From Rhodospirillaceae bacterium (GTDB lineage Bacteria; Pseudomonadota; Alphaproteobacteria; Rhodospirillales; Magnetospirillaceae): a stretch of DNA of 18,630 bases. A model generated the notes under the pieces. That model searched no databases, was not told where the DNA came from, and worked only from the letters and a program-made list of their open reading frames with translations. Both the position numbers and the translations under genes were made by a program. How positions within the stretch are numbered: the stretch's first letter is position 1; every line of letters starts with the position of its first letter. Positions 1-7,740 of the stretch are shown here, piece after piece. Location: the NCBI GenBank assembly GCA_030151865.1, contig JASLCK010000216.1, positions 1 through 18,630 of the forward strand, given 5' to 3'.

Positions 1-648
1 GGTCCGTCGGGCTGCGGCAAATCAACGTTCCTGCGCACCTTGAACCGCATGAACGACAGCATCGAAAATTGTCGCGTCACCGGCACCATCACCCTGGACG
101 GCCAGAACATTTATTCCGAGGTTGACCCGGTGCAACTGCGTGCGCGCATCGGCATGGTGTTCCAAAAGCCCAATCCGTTCCCCAAATCGATCTATGACAA
201 CGTGGCCTTTGGTCCGCGCATCCATGGTCTGATCGATCATAAGGACGAACTGGACGCCCTGGTGGAATCCAGCCTGAAGCGCGCCGGTCTGTGGAACGAG
301 GTCAAGGATCGCCTGGACGCCATCGGCACCGGCCTGTCGGGCGGGCAGCAGCAGCGTCTGTGCATCGCACGCGCCATTGCCGTACAGCCCGAAGTCATCT
401 TGATGGACGAACCCTGTTCGGCGCTCGACCCCATCGCCACCGCCGTGGTGGAAGAACTGATGGAAGAGCTGAAGAGCAACTATACCCTGGTGATCGTCAC
501 CCATTCCATGCAGCAGGCCGCCCGCATTTCCCAGCGCACGGCCTTTTTCCATCTTGGCGATTTGGTGGAATTCAACACCACCGAACAGATTTTCACCAAT
601 CCCCAGGAAAAACTGACCCAAGGCTACATCACCGGCCGCTTCGGCTGA
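1..648 (+). CDS. pstB: Phosphate ABC transporter ATP-binding protein PstB (5' truncated)
   Basis: This is the ATPase of the high-affinity phosphate importer PstSCAB. It works at the cytoplasmic face of the inner membrane and powers phosphate uptake through PstC/PstA. The reading frame is open from base 1, and the first visible residues are the Walker A loop GPSGCGKST, so the N-terminal beta strands and start codon lie outside the window. The Q-loop region (GMVFQKPNPFP) follows at visible residues about 52-62. The ABC signature LSGGQQQRL and the Walker B/D-loop VILMDEPCSALDP come next, and then the switch histidine in VTHSM. The segment NPFPKSIYDNVAFGPRIHG is typical of PstB rather than of other ABC ATPases. 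phoU follows after 13 bp on the same strand, the usual pst operon end. About 45-50 N-terminal residues are probably missing. Confidence 0.97.
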   Translation, partial: GPSGCGKSTFLRTLNRMNDSIENCRVTGTITLDGQNIYSEVDPVQLRARIGMVFQKPNPFPKSIYDNVAFGPRIHGLIDHKDELDALVESSLKRAGLWNEVKDRLDAIGTGLSGGQQQRLCIARAIAVQPEVILMDEPCSALDPIATAVVEELMEELKSNYTLVIVTHSMQQAARISQRTAFFHLGDLVEFNTTEQIFTNPQEKLTQGYITGRFG

Positions 649-661
649 TCAGGATACCGCC

Positions 662-1378
662 ATGCTGGACCCACATATCGTTAAATCCTATGACGAGCAG
701 CTTTTGAAGCTGCACAACATCGTCAATGAAATGGGCGAACTGGCACTGCGCCAATTCGACGCCTCGCTCAAGGCCCTGGTGGACCGCGACCCGGCCCAGG
801 CCGCCCAGGCGATCGATACGGAATCCCGCATCGACACTCTGGAGCATGCCGCCAACGAACAGGTTGTCCGCCTCCTGGCCCTGCGGGCTCCGGTGGCCGA
901 CGATCTGCGGGTGGTGGTGACCGGCCTGAAGATCGCCAGCACCTTGGAAAGCATCGCCGATTACGCCGCCAGCATCGCTGAACGCGCTTTGCAGCTGGCT
1001 GAACTCTCCAAGGTGCCATCGACCCGATCACTGAACCGCATGGCTGGTCTGGTGCATGAGTTGCTGGGCGAGGTGATGGAAGCCTATCGCAGCAACGATT
1101 TCCACAAAGCGTTGGAGGTCTGGCACCGCGACAAGGAAGTGGATGCCCAATATTCCAGCCTGTTCCGTGAATTGCTGACCTATATGATGGAAGACACCCG
1201 CAATGTCGCGTCGTGCAGCCATCTGATGTTCGTCGCCAAGCATGTGGAACGAATCGGCGATCTGACCACCAATATCGGCGAAATGGTCTATTTCCTCAGC
1301 ACCGGGGAAACTCTGACCGGCGAACGCCCCAAGGGTGACACCAGCAGCTTTGATGCGGGCGACGGCCCGGTGGCCTAA
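662..1378 (+). CDS. phoU: Phosphate signalling protein PhoU
   Basis: PhoU is a cytoplasmic, all-helical protein that links the Pst transporter to the PhoR/PhoB two-component system and damps phosphate uptake when phosphate is plentiful. The 238-residue product matches the usual length and carries two PhoU repeats: an N-terminal three-helix bundle (about 1-115) with the phrase LRVVVTGLKIASTLESIADYA, and a second bundle (about 120-215) ending in KHVERIGDLTTNIGEMVYFL. The acidic E/D-x-x-x-D motifs in these phrases are the family's metal-binding positions. The last 20 or so residues form a polar, glycine-rich tail. It starts 13 bp after pstB and is surely cotranscribed. No phoB or phoR follows; the operon ends at the hairpin near 1410. 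Confidence 0.97.
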   Translation: MLDPHIVKSYDEQLLKLHNIVNEMGELALRQFDASLKALVDRDPAQAAQAIDTESRIDTLEHAANEQVVRLLALRAPVADDLRVVVTGLKIASTLESIADYAASIAERALQLAELSKVPSTRSLNRMAGLVHELLGEVMEAYRSNDFHKALEVWHRDKEVDAQYSSLFRELLTYMMEDTRNVASCSHLMFVAKHVERIGDLTTNIGEMVYFLSTGETLTGERPKGDTSSFDAGDGPVA

Positions 1379-1409
1379 CCCCGGAGATCAACGCCGCATC
1401 CACCAAGAA

Positions 1410-1445
1410 AAACGCCCCCGCCGGGATACCCGGGCGGGGGCGTTT
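1410..1445. terminator. Rho-independent terminator between convergent phoU and ppa
   Basis: A GC-rich hairpin has arms AAACGCCCCCGCCGGG and CCCGGGCGGGGGCGTTT around an ATA loop, with one bulged G. Read on the - strand the stem is followed directly by five T residues, a good intrinsic terminator for ppa. On the + strand the T tract is only three long, so it is weaker for pstB-phoU, but the position between convergent genes suggests it serves both. Confidence 0.85.
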
Positions 1446-1488
1446 CCATTCCAGCGCCGATCACAAGGGGTCGGCGGGATAGAAGAAC

Positions 1489-2028
1489 TTACTTCTTCTT
1501 TTTCTTTTCAGCGCGTTCGATCGCCTGGACGATGGTCTTGCAGGCTTCGTCGGCATCGCGCCAACCGGTGACCTTCACCCACTTGCCTTCTTCCAGATCC
1601 TTGTAGTGAGCAAAGAAATGCTCGATCTGCTGGATCAGGGTCGCGGGCAGGTCCTTATAGGACTGCACGTCGTCATAAAAGGGGTGCAGCTTGGGATGGG
1701 GCACGGCCAGGATCTTTTCGTCCTGTCCGGCTTCGTCTTCCATCATCAGCACGCCGATCGGACGCGAACGCATCACCGAGCCGGGCACAACGGCATGACG
1801 GCCGACCACCAGCACGTCGACGGGATCGCCGTCGTCCGACAGAGTGTTCGGAATGAAGCCGTAATTGCACGGGTAGTACATGGCGGTGTGCAGGAAGCGG
1901 TCGACGAACATCGCGCCCGATTCCTTGTCCACTTCGTACTTCACCGGGTCGCCCTTCAGGGGGATTTCGATGACGACGTTGATGTCGTTGGGCGGGTTCT
2001 TGCCGATCGGAATCTTCTTCAGGTCCAT
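1489..2028 (-). CDS. ppa: Inorganic pyrophosphatase, family I
   Basis: This soluble cytoplasmic enzyme hydrolyses pyrophosphate to two phosphates and so pulls biosynthetic reactions forward. It has 179 residues (about 176 in E. coli). The metal and substrate residues line up one position off the E. coli numbering: E21, K30, R44, D66, D68 and D71 in DDGDPVD, D98, D103 and K105 in DEAGQDEK, and Y142-K143. The ATG start gives the standard N-terminus; the ribosome site before it (CACGAAAAG) is weak. The protein ends in five lysines after an alanine/glutamate helix, which is unusual. It is transcribed toward pstB-phoU and ends at a shared terminator. Its upstream neighbour, the MFS permease, lies 130 bp away, so ppa probably has its own promoter. 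Confidence 0.98.
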   Translation of the reverse strand: MDLKKIPIGKNPPNDINVVIEIPLKGDPVKYEVDKESGAMFVDRFLHTAMYYPCNYGFIPNTLSDDGDPVDVLVVGRHAVVPGSVMRSRPIGVLMMEDEAGQDEKILAVPHPKLHPFYDDVQSYKDLPATLIQQIEHFFAHYKDLEEGKWVKVTGWRDADEACKTIVQAIERAEKKKKK

Positions 2029-2084
2029 CTTTTCGTGCTTTCTTGGCTAGCAGAAGGGGCCTCGCTAGGGGCCTGTCGGGGCGG

Positions 2085-2114
2085 AGAATACGACATCGCC
2101 CGACCGCCTGGGAA
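2085..2114 (-). promoter_or_regulatory. Possible sigma-70 type promoter for ppa
   Basis: In the 130-bp gap between the permease and ppa, the - strand has TTCCCA (2109-2114) and TATTCT (2085-2090), separated by 18 bp. Each matches the -35/-10 consensus at four of six positions. The predicted transcript would have a leader of roughly 50 nt. The match is weak, and position is the main argument. The same gap contains two copies of AGGGGCC 12 bp apart; I assign no function to them. Confidence 0.3.
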
Positions 2115-2158
2115 GTCCCCTAGAGGGTGGATAGAGCAATACTTCAGATTCCCGTCAT

Positions 2159-3478
2159 TTATGACGCCGCCGCTTTGCGGTCCGACCATGACAGCCAGCC
2201 CAGCAGCAACAGGGCGGGAATGGTGATCACCGTGGTTAGGACGAAGAAATCGACCCAGCCCAGCCTATCGGCCCAAAAACCCGACAGGGATCCGAACATG
2301 GTGCGGCCCACCGCCGTCAGCGACGACAGCAAGGCATATTGGGTGGCGGTATAGGCGACATTACAAAGTCCCGACAGGTAAGCCACCATCGCCGCCCCAG
2401 CCATGCCCCCGGTCAGGTTCTCGGCAAAGACGCACAAGGCCAGAACCTCGATCCGATGCCCGGCTACGGCTTGCAGCACATAGAACAGGTTACCCAGCGA
2501 CTGCAAGACACCGCACAGCATCAACGCCCGGACCGGCCCCAGACGGCCCGCCACCCAGCCCCCCAGCAGGCTGCCCAGCACCGTGGCGACGAAACCGAAC
2601 AGCTTGCTGACCCAGGCGATTTCTTCCAGCGAGAAACCCAGCGAGATATAAAGCGGCATCGCCATGATTCCGGCCATGGCCTCGCCCAGCTTATAGCCGA
2701 TGACGAAAATCAGGATCAGAACCCAATTGCGGTGGGTCATGAAATCGGCAAAGGGGCAAACCACCGCGCCATAAAGCCAGGACAGCACCGCCGCCCGCGT
2801 CCCTTTCAGATGCGGACGCGCCGCCAGGTAATCGGCGGCCCGGCGTTCCCGTTCGATGGTTTGGGCCGACGGCTTGCGCTCTGGTTCGGGGCTGAGCAAA
2901 AACACCGCAATGCCCACCAGCATCAATCCCGCCATCACCCCATAGGCGACGAACCAGCCGAAATGATCGGCCAGGAACAAGGCTCCGGCCCCGGATGTCA
3001 GCATAGCCAGACGATAGCCCGCCTGGGTCGCCCCGGCCCCCGGTCCCTGTTGTTCGGCCGTCAGGATTTCCACGCGATAGGCATCGATCACGATGTCCTG
3101 ACTGGCCGATAAAAAGGCCACCAACACCGACAACCCAGCCATTAGCCACAAATCGGCCTTGGGGTTACACTGCCCCAGGGCAAACACGCTGGACATCAAC
3201 CCGATCTGGATCAGCACGCCCCAGCCCCGCCGCTGGCCCAGACGTAGCGGCGGCGGCAGGCGGTCGATCAGCGGCGACCAGACGAACTTAAAGGCGTACG
3301 GGGTGCCCACCAGGGCAAACAGGCCGATCGAAGCTTTGCTGATCCCCACCGACGCCAGCCAGGCCGACAAGGTCGAGAACGTCAGGGCCAAAGGCAAACC
3401 GCTGGAAAACCCCAAAAACAGGATCGCCAACACCCGGCGGTCGCCGTACATGGAAAACACTCTGACCCAGCCGGACAT
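2159..3478 (-). CDS. ampG: AmpG-like MFS permease (muropeptide transporter family)
   Basis: This inner-membrane major facilitator protein has 439 residues and about 12 hydrophobic segments. AmpG imports anhydro-muropeptides released by peptidoglycan turnover, feeding murein recycling and, in some bacteria, beta-lactamase induction. The family phrases are visible: FLGFSSGLPLALTFSTLSAWL near the N-terminus, then GTPYAFKFVWSPLIDR, SQDIVIDAYRVE, and GYRLAMLTSGAGALFLAD in the middle. A long charged central loop (EPERKPSAQTIERERRAADYL) divides the two six-helix halves. The ATG at 3478 lacks a strong ribosome site; an internal ATG ten residues in (MYGDRR) is an alternative. No AmpD, AmpR or beta-lactamase gene lies nearby, so the substrate is inferred from family membership only. 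A typA terminator separates it from typA, so it is probably a single-gene unit. Confidence 0.85.
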   Translation of the reverse strand: MSGWVRVFSMYGDRRVLAILFLGFSSGLPLALTFSTLSAWLASVGISKASIGLFALVGTPYAFKFVWSPLIDRLPPPLRLGQRRGWGVLIQIGLMSSVFALGQCNPKADLWLMAGLSVLVAFLSASQDIVIDAYRVEILTAEQQGPGAGATQAGYRLAMLTSGAGALFLADHFGWFVAYGVMAGLMLVGIAVFLLSPEPERKPSAQTIERERRAADYLAARPHLKGTRAAVLSWLYGAVVCPFADFMTHRNWVLILIFVIGYKLGEAMAGIMAMPLYISLGFSLEEIAWVSKLFGFVATVLGSLLGGWVAGRLGPVRALMLCGVLQSLGNLFYVLQAVAGHRIEVLALCVFAENLTGGMAGAAMVAYLSGLCNVAYTATQYALLSSLTAVGRTMFGSLSGFWADRLGWVDFFVLTTVITIPALLLLGWLSWSDRKAAAS

Positions 3479-3540
3479 CGCCGCTTCGTCCCATCATTGG
3501 CAAAAAGTCTGGGCAGTGTAGCCGTTCTTGCGCCCGGGCC

Positions 3541-3579
3541 AAAAGAAAAGGGCTGCCGACGCCAAAACGCCGACAGCCC
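3541..3579 (-). terminator. Terminator downstream of typA
   Basis: On the - strand, GGGCTG (3579-3574) and CAGCCC (3555-3550) form a stem closing an 18-nt loop, followed by the T-rich tail TTTTCTTTT (3549-3541). It lies 24 bp after the typA stop codon and before the permease gene. The stem is short and the loop large, so efficiency is uncertain. Confidence 0.6.
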
Positions 3580-3602
3580 CATTCACACCGCGAAGAGAAA
3601 GC

Positions 3603-5423
3603 TTAGCTTTCCTTCTGACGGCTCATCTTCTTGCGTTCGTTCGGATCCAGGTAACGCTTGCGCAGACGGATGCTCTTGGGCGTCACTTCGACCAATTCAT
3701 CGTCTTCGATGTAAGCAACAGCCTGTTCCAAGGTCATCTTGCGCGGCGTCGTCAGACGCACGGCTTCGTCCTTGCTGGTGGTGCGGATGTTGGTCAACTG
3801 CTTGCCCTTCAAGCAGTTCACTTCCAGATCGTTGCCACGGCTGTGCTCGCCGATGATCATGCCTTCATAGACCTTGACGCCGGCGCCGACGAACAGCGGA
3901 CCGCGTTCTTCGATGTACCACAAGGCATAAGCCACGGTTTCGCCAGCGCCGTTCGAGATCAGAACGCCGTTGCGGCGGCCATCGATCGGGCCCTTATAGG
4001 GGGCGAAGCCATGGAACACGCGGTTCATCAGGCCGGTGCCACGGGTATCGGTGAGGAATTCGCCGTGATAACCGATCAAGCCACGCGACGGGGCCAGGAA
4101 GGTGATGCGCAGCTTGCCGCCGCCCGACGGACGCATGCCGGTCATTTCGGCCTTGCGGTTGCTCATCTTTTCCACGACGGCGCCCGAGAATTCCTCATCG
4201 ACGTCGATGAAGACTTCTTCAATGGGCTCCAACCGCTCGCCGGTTTCCTCGTCGGTCTTGAACAGCACGCGGGGACGCGAAATCGACAGCTCGAAGCCTT
4301 CGCGGCGCATGGTTTCAATCAGAACGCCCAACTGCAATTCGCCACGGCCAGACACCTCGAAGGCATCCTTGCCCGCGGTTTCAGCGACGCGGATGGCGAC
4401 GTTGCTGTCGCATTCCTTGAGCAGACGGTTGGCAATGACGCGGCTCGTGACCTTGTCGCCTTCCTGACCAGCCAAGGGGCTGTCATTGACGGCGAAGGTC
4501 ATGGCCAGGGTCGGCGGATCGATCGGCTGGGCCTGCAAAGGCTCGGTCACTTCCAAGGCGCAGATGGTGTCGGCCACCGTGGTCTTGGTCATGCCCGACA
4601 CGGCGACGATGTCGCCGGCCTCGGCCACGTCCAAAGCCGTGCGCTCAATGCCGCGGTAGGCCAGGATTTTGGCGATGCGGAACTGTTCGATGACGCTGCC
4701 GTCACGGGCCAGCGACTTCACCGCCTGGTTCAGCTTGACCGAACCGGACTGAATGCGCCCAGTCAGCACACGGCCCAGATAGGGGTCGGCTTCCAAGGTA
4801 GTGGCCAGCATCGAGAAGGGCGCTTCCAGGTCGTGCTTGGGAGCGGGCACATGCTTCAAGATCAGGTCGAACAGCGCCGACAGATCCTTGCGCGGACCTT
4901 CCAGGCTGTCGTCGGCCCAGCCGTCGCGGCCGACCGCGAACATGGTGGGGAAGTCCAACTGTTCGTCGGTGGCGTCCAAGGCAGCGAACAGATCGAACAC
5001 TTCGTCGTGCACTTCGTGCGGACGGGCGTCGCCACGGTCAACCTTGTTGATCAGCACGATCGGACGCAGGCCCAGGGCCAGCGCCTTGCCGGTGACGAAC
5101 TTGGTCTGCGGCATCGGGCCTTCGGCGGCATCAACCAGCACCACAACGCCGTCAACCATCGACAGGATGCGTTCCACTTCGCCACCGAAGTCGGCGTGGC
5201 CGGGGGTGTCGACGATGTTGATGCGGGTATCCTTCCACTGCACCGAGGTGCACTTGGCCAGGATGGTGATGCCGCGTTCCTTTTCCAGGTCGTTGGAGTC
5301 CATGACTCGCTCGGCGACCTGTTGGTTTTCGCGGAAGGTGCCGGATTGGCGGAGCATGGCGTCAACGAGGGTGGTCTTCCCATGGTCGACGTGGGCGATG
5401 ATGGCGATGTTGCGAAGATTCAT
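3603..5423 (-). CDS. typA: Ribosome-associated GTPase TypA/BipA
   Basis: TypA is an EF-G-like translational GTPase that binds the 70S ribosome and helps in ribosome assembly and stress or low-temperature growth. The 606-residue product has the full family length. The G motifs are HVDHGKTT (residues 11-18), ERGITI (49-54, switch I), DTPGH (72-76) and NKVD (126-129). They are followed by domain II, the EF-G III/V-like domains (GRGELQLGVLIETMRREGFE) and the TypA-specific C-terminal domain (GLMNRVFHGFAPYKG, then RGNDLEVNCLKGKQLTNIRTT). The ATG at 5423 gives the canonical start MNLRNIAIIAHVDHGK. A TTG two codons upstream is in frame but overlaps the preceding stop. The gene begins 2 bp after the kinase stop codon with no recognisable ribosome site, which suggests translational coupling. 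Confidence 0.98.
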   Translation of the reverse strand: MNLRNIAIIAHVDHGKTTLVDAMLRQSGTFRENQQVAERVMDSNDLEKERGITILAKCTSVQWKDTRINIVDTPGHADFGGEVERILSMVDGVVVLVDAAEGPMPQTKFVTGKALALGLRPIVLINKVDRGDARPHEVHDEVFDLFAALDATDEQLDFPTMFAVGRDGWADDSLEGPRKDLSALFDLILKHVPAPKHDLEAPFSMLATTLEADPYLGRVLTGRIQSGSVKLNQAVKSLARDGSVIEQFRIAKILAYRGIERTALDVAEAGDIVAVSGMTKTTVADTICALEVTEPLQAQPIDPPTLAMTFAVNDSPLAGQEGDKVTSRVIANRLLKECDSNVAIRVAETAGKDAFEVSGRGELQLGVLIETMRREGFELSISRPRVLFKTDEETGERLEPIEEVFIDVDEEFSGAVVEKMSNRKAEMTGMRPSGGGKLRITFLAPSRGLIGYHGEFLTDTRGTGLMNRVFHGFAPYKGPIDGRRNGVLISNGAGETVAYALWYIEERGPLFVGAGVKVYEGMIIGEHSRGNDLEVNCLKGKQLTNIRTTSKDEAVRLTTPRKMTLEQAVAYIEDDELVEVTPKSIRLRKRYLDPNERKKMSRQKES

Positions 5424-5425
5424 TT

Positions 5426-6424
5426 TCAAGCCGTGGCAAAACGTGTTTCAGCGACCAGCTGAGCCAAATTGGCTTCAGGCCGGGCGCCAACATGCCCGAT
5501 GATTTCGGCGGCACAGATGCCGCCCAAACGGGCGCAGGTCCCCAGATCGCGGCCCTGGGTGAAGCCGTACAAGAAGCCGGCGGCGTAAAGATCGCCCGCT
5601 CCGGTGGTGTCCACTACCTTGGACACCGGCTCGGCGCCCTGAACAACCACTTGACCGCCAGCCACGACGATCGATCCCTTTTCGGATCGGGTCAGGGCGG
5701 CGATATCACAATGCTGGCGCACCTGGCGCACCGCGTCTTCAAAGTCTGTCTGATAGAGCGAGGTGATTTCCGCCTCGTTGGCAAACAGGATATCGACGTG
5801 GTCGGACAGCAATTCAAGAAACTCGGCCCGATGACGGCCGACGCAGAAAGGATCGGACAGCGACAGCGCCACCTTGCGTCCTGCCTCATGGGCGATGCGG
5901 GCAGCGGTGCGGAATGCTTCCTTGGCCTTGGGCGGATCCCAAAGATACCCTTCCAGATAGGTCACCTTGGCATTGGCAATCACGGCGGGGTCGATGTCTT
6001 CGGGCCCCAGATCGACGCAAGCGCCAAGAAAAGTCATCATGGTGCGTTGGGCGTCGGGGGTGACCAGGATCAGGCACCGCGCGGTGGACACCCCATCCTG
6101 GGCAGCGGCGGTGTCGAAAGCAACGCCCTGGGAACGCAGATCGTGGCGGAACACATCGCCCAACTGATCGTTGCGCACCTTGCCGATATAAGCACCCTTG
6201 CCGCCCAGCGCCGCCAGACCGGCGATCGTATTGGCGGCAGAGCCACCCGAACATTCAATGCCGGGACCCATCTGGGCATAAATCTGTTCTGCCCGTTGGG
6301 CGTCGATCAGGGTCATCACACCCTTGTCAACGCCCAGCGCAGTCAGCTTGGCGTCATCGGCATGCGCAAGCACGTCGACGATGGCGTTGCCGATGCCGGT
6401 AACGTCGAAGGCGGGACCCGCCAT
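5426..6424 (-). CDS. PfkB-family carbohydrate kinase (adenosine kinase-like)
   Basis: This cytoplasmic kinase of the PfkB/ribokinase superfamily has 332 residues. Family signature 1 is ECSGGSAANTIAGLAALGG (about 57-75). Signature 2 is DTTGAGD at 272-278, with D278 the expected catalytic base and the GAG forming the anion hole. The N-terminus FDVTGIGNAIVDVLA and the phrase YLEGYLWDPPKAKEAF resemble alphaproteobacterial proteins annotated as adenosine kinase, which convert adenosine to AMP. Related sugar or nucleoside kinases cannot be excluded from sequence alone. The ATG at 6424 is chosen because a perfect GGAGG lies 5 nt upstream; a frame extension to 6505 adds an arginine/tryptophan-rich stretch with no family match. 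It is directly coupled to typA downstream. Confidence 0.92.
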   Translation of the reverse strand: MAGPAFDVTGIGNAIVDVLAHADDAKLTALGVDKGVMTLIDAQRAEQIYAQMGPGIECSGGSAANTIAGLAALGGKGAYIGKVRNDQLGDVFRHDLRSQGVAFDTAAAQDGVSTARCLILVTPDAQRTMMTFLGACVDLGPEDIDPAVIANAKVTYLEGYLWDPPKAKEAFRTAARIAHEAGRKVALSLSDPFCVGRHRAEFLELLSDHVDILFANEAEITSLYQTDFEDAVRQVRQHCDIAALTRSEKGSIVVAGGQVVVQGAEPVSKVVDTTGAGDLYAAGFLYGFTQGRDLGTCARLGGICAAEIIGHVGARPEANLAQLVAETRFATA

Positions 6425-6429
6425 ATAAT

Positions 6430-6434
6430 CCTCC
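6430..6434 (-). promoter_or_regulatory. Shine-Dalgarno site fixing the PfkB-kinase start
   Basis: GGAGG on the - strand, 5 nt before the ATG at 6424. It decides the start against the longer open frame reaching 6505. Confidence 0.85.
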
Positions 6435-6580
6435 GGAAGATGAATTGCGGCGCAGTATAGCCATCGCCACCGCCGCCACAACGGAAATCGCCGTGACACA
6501 GCCATGTGGATAAGAAAGGCTGTCCCTTTTTAACCCCCTTCCGGCTTCGCTGCCGCGTTAATTCATGGTTAAATCGGGTC

Positions 6581-7261
6581 ATGCTCGCTTCCATCGCCCA
6601 TGCCTTCGGGCAGTTGCCCGATCCCCGGTTCCGCAGTGTGTTGCTGCGCAGCCTGGCCATCACCCTGGTGCTTTACATCCTGCTTTATGTCGCGGTCGGC
6701 TTTGGCCTGCGGCAATTGCACTTGTTCCAGTCGGCCTGGATCGATACAGGGCTGGACCTGCTGGGCGGGGCCGGGGTGTTCGTTATCAGCATCCTGCTGT
6801 TTCCCGCCGTCACCACCCTGGCCCTGTCGTTTTTCCTGGAAGACGTCGCCCAGGCGGTCGAGGCGCGGCATTTTCCCAATCTGGGACAGCCCCGCCCTCA
6901 AGGCTGGATGGAATTGATCTGGGGGGCTGTGCGTTTTGCGGGTGTGGTGCTGCTGGTCAATCTGCTGGCCTTGCCGATTTATCTGCCGCTGCTGTTCTTT
7001 GGTGTGGGGGCCTTGGTCTATTACGGGATCAACGGCTATCTGATTTCCCGCGAATATTTCGAGATGGTCGCATCGCGCCGCCTGGAGCCGGACCGGGCCG
7101 ACGCTTTGCGCCGCGCGCATCTGGGGCGGCTTTGGGTGCTGGGAGCTGCCTTGGCTTTCTGGTCATCCCTGCCGTTCTTGAACCTGTTGACGCCGATTCT
7201 CGGCACCGCCGCCATGCTGCACGAGTTCGAAGCGTTGCGGAGACATCACGGGATCGTATAA
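6581..7261 (+). CDS. EI24-domain (CysZ-like) integral membrane protein
   Basis: This is an inner-membrane protein of 226 residues. Hydrophobic segments lie at about 25-44, 58-84, 113-150 (probably a re-entrant pair) and 183-212. The phrase YYGINGYLISREYFEMVASRRL followed by an arginine-rich ADALRRAHLGRLW is characteristic of the EI24 family (PF07264), which includes the sulfate transporter CysZ. Many alphaproteobacterial members have no assigned substrate, so I do not claim sulfate transport. The ATG at 6581 starts the conserved part; in-frame starts further up (for example GTG at 6506) would add a polar segment without family support. A lipoprotein gene follows after 35 bp on the same strand, probably in the same operon. 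It is divergent from the PfkB kinase. Confidence 0.8.
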   Translation: MLASIAHAFGQLPDPRFRSVLLRSLAITLVLYILLYVAVGFGLRQLHLFQSAWIDTGLDLLGGAGVFVISILLFPAVTTLALSFFLEDVAQAVEARHFPNLGQPRPQGWMELIWGAVRFAGVVLLVNLLALPIYLPLLFFGVGALVYYGINGYLISREYFEMVASRRLEPDRADALRRAHLGRLWVLGAALAFWSSLPFLNLLTPILGTAAMLHEFEALRRHHGIV

Positions 7262-7296
7262 TCCGTTCTCACCGATCCGTTTCAAGGGAACATCCC

Positions 7297-7740
7297 ATGT
7301 CCATTCCGCGCACGTCCCGTCTGGTTCTGGCCTTGAGCTTGACCGCGCTTTTGGCGGCGTGCGGGGGCGGCGGGTCGCGCCCCGACACTGCCGCCAAGCC
7401 CAATCACGGCTTTATCCTGCCCAATCAACCCAAGAGCAGCACCTCACCCGGCACTCCGTCACCCGCTGATCTGGCCGATCATCCCGACCATTTCAAAGGC
7501 ATGGCGGCACCCGACGTGCTGGCCACCCTGGGCCAACCGGACTACCGCCGTCGCGAAGCCCCGGCCGAGGTCTGGCAATATTATGGTGACGGCTGCGTCT
7601 TGGACCTGTTTTTGTACGATGAAAGCAAGACCAAGCGGGTGTCCCATGTGGATATGCGCAACCGCAATCCCGGCCAATTGCCCGACGCCGAATGCCTACC
7701 CAAGCTGCTGGTCGGCCAACGCGAGCAGCCGTCAACCTGA
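7297..7740 (+). CDS. Small lipoprotein with a W-x-Y/GDGC domain, function unknown
   Basis: The 147-residue product has a clear lipoprotein signal: positive residues R5 and R8, a hydrophobic core, and lipobox LLAAC with lipidated C22. A proline/serine-rich linker (about 23-60) follows. The compact domain (about 66-135) contains DVLATLGQPDYRRREAPAEVWQYYGDGCVLDLFLY. The pattern 'LGxPxxRRxE...WxYxxxxCxLxLFLY' recalls the SmpA/OmlA-like outer-membrane lipoprotein fold, in which LG-P turns and a W-Y strand recur; that is an inference. A ribosome site AAGGGA lies 7 nt before the ATG. It follows the EI24 gene by 35 bp. Its last 9 bp overlap the 3' end of the convergent lysR gene, and no terminator is visible between them. 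Confidence 0.8.
   Translation: MSIPRTSRLVLALSLTALLAACGGGGSRPDTAAKPNHGFILPNQPKSSTSPGTPSPADLADHPDHFKGMAAPDVLATLGQPDYRRREAPAEVWQYYGDGCVLDLFLYDESKTKRVSHVDMRNRNPGQLPDAECLPKLLVGQREQPST

Noticed and set aside
2050..2080. Two AGGGGCC copies upstream of ppa as a possible operator
   Set aside because: Only 7 bp each in GC-rich sequence with no symmetry; chance is a sufficient explanation.
3528..5462. 644-codon open frame antisense to typA
   Set aside because: Same mirror effect of GC-biased codon use; low-complexity translation rich in H, Q, D and G, no start signals, and typA is unambiguous.
6425..6505. Longer N-terminus for the PfkB kinase
   Set aside because: The extra residues (R/W-rich) have no family match, and a perfect GGAGG precedes the ATG at 6424.
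6565..7740. Long + frame that would fuse the lipoprotein to an upstream extension across the EI24 gene
   Set aside because: The upstream part is an out-of-frame shadow of the EI24 gene. The ATG at 7297 has a ribosome site and starts a proper lipoprotein signal.
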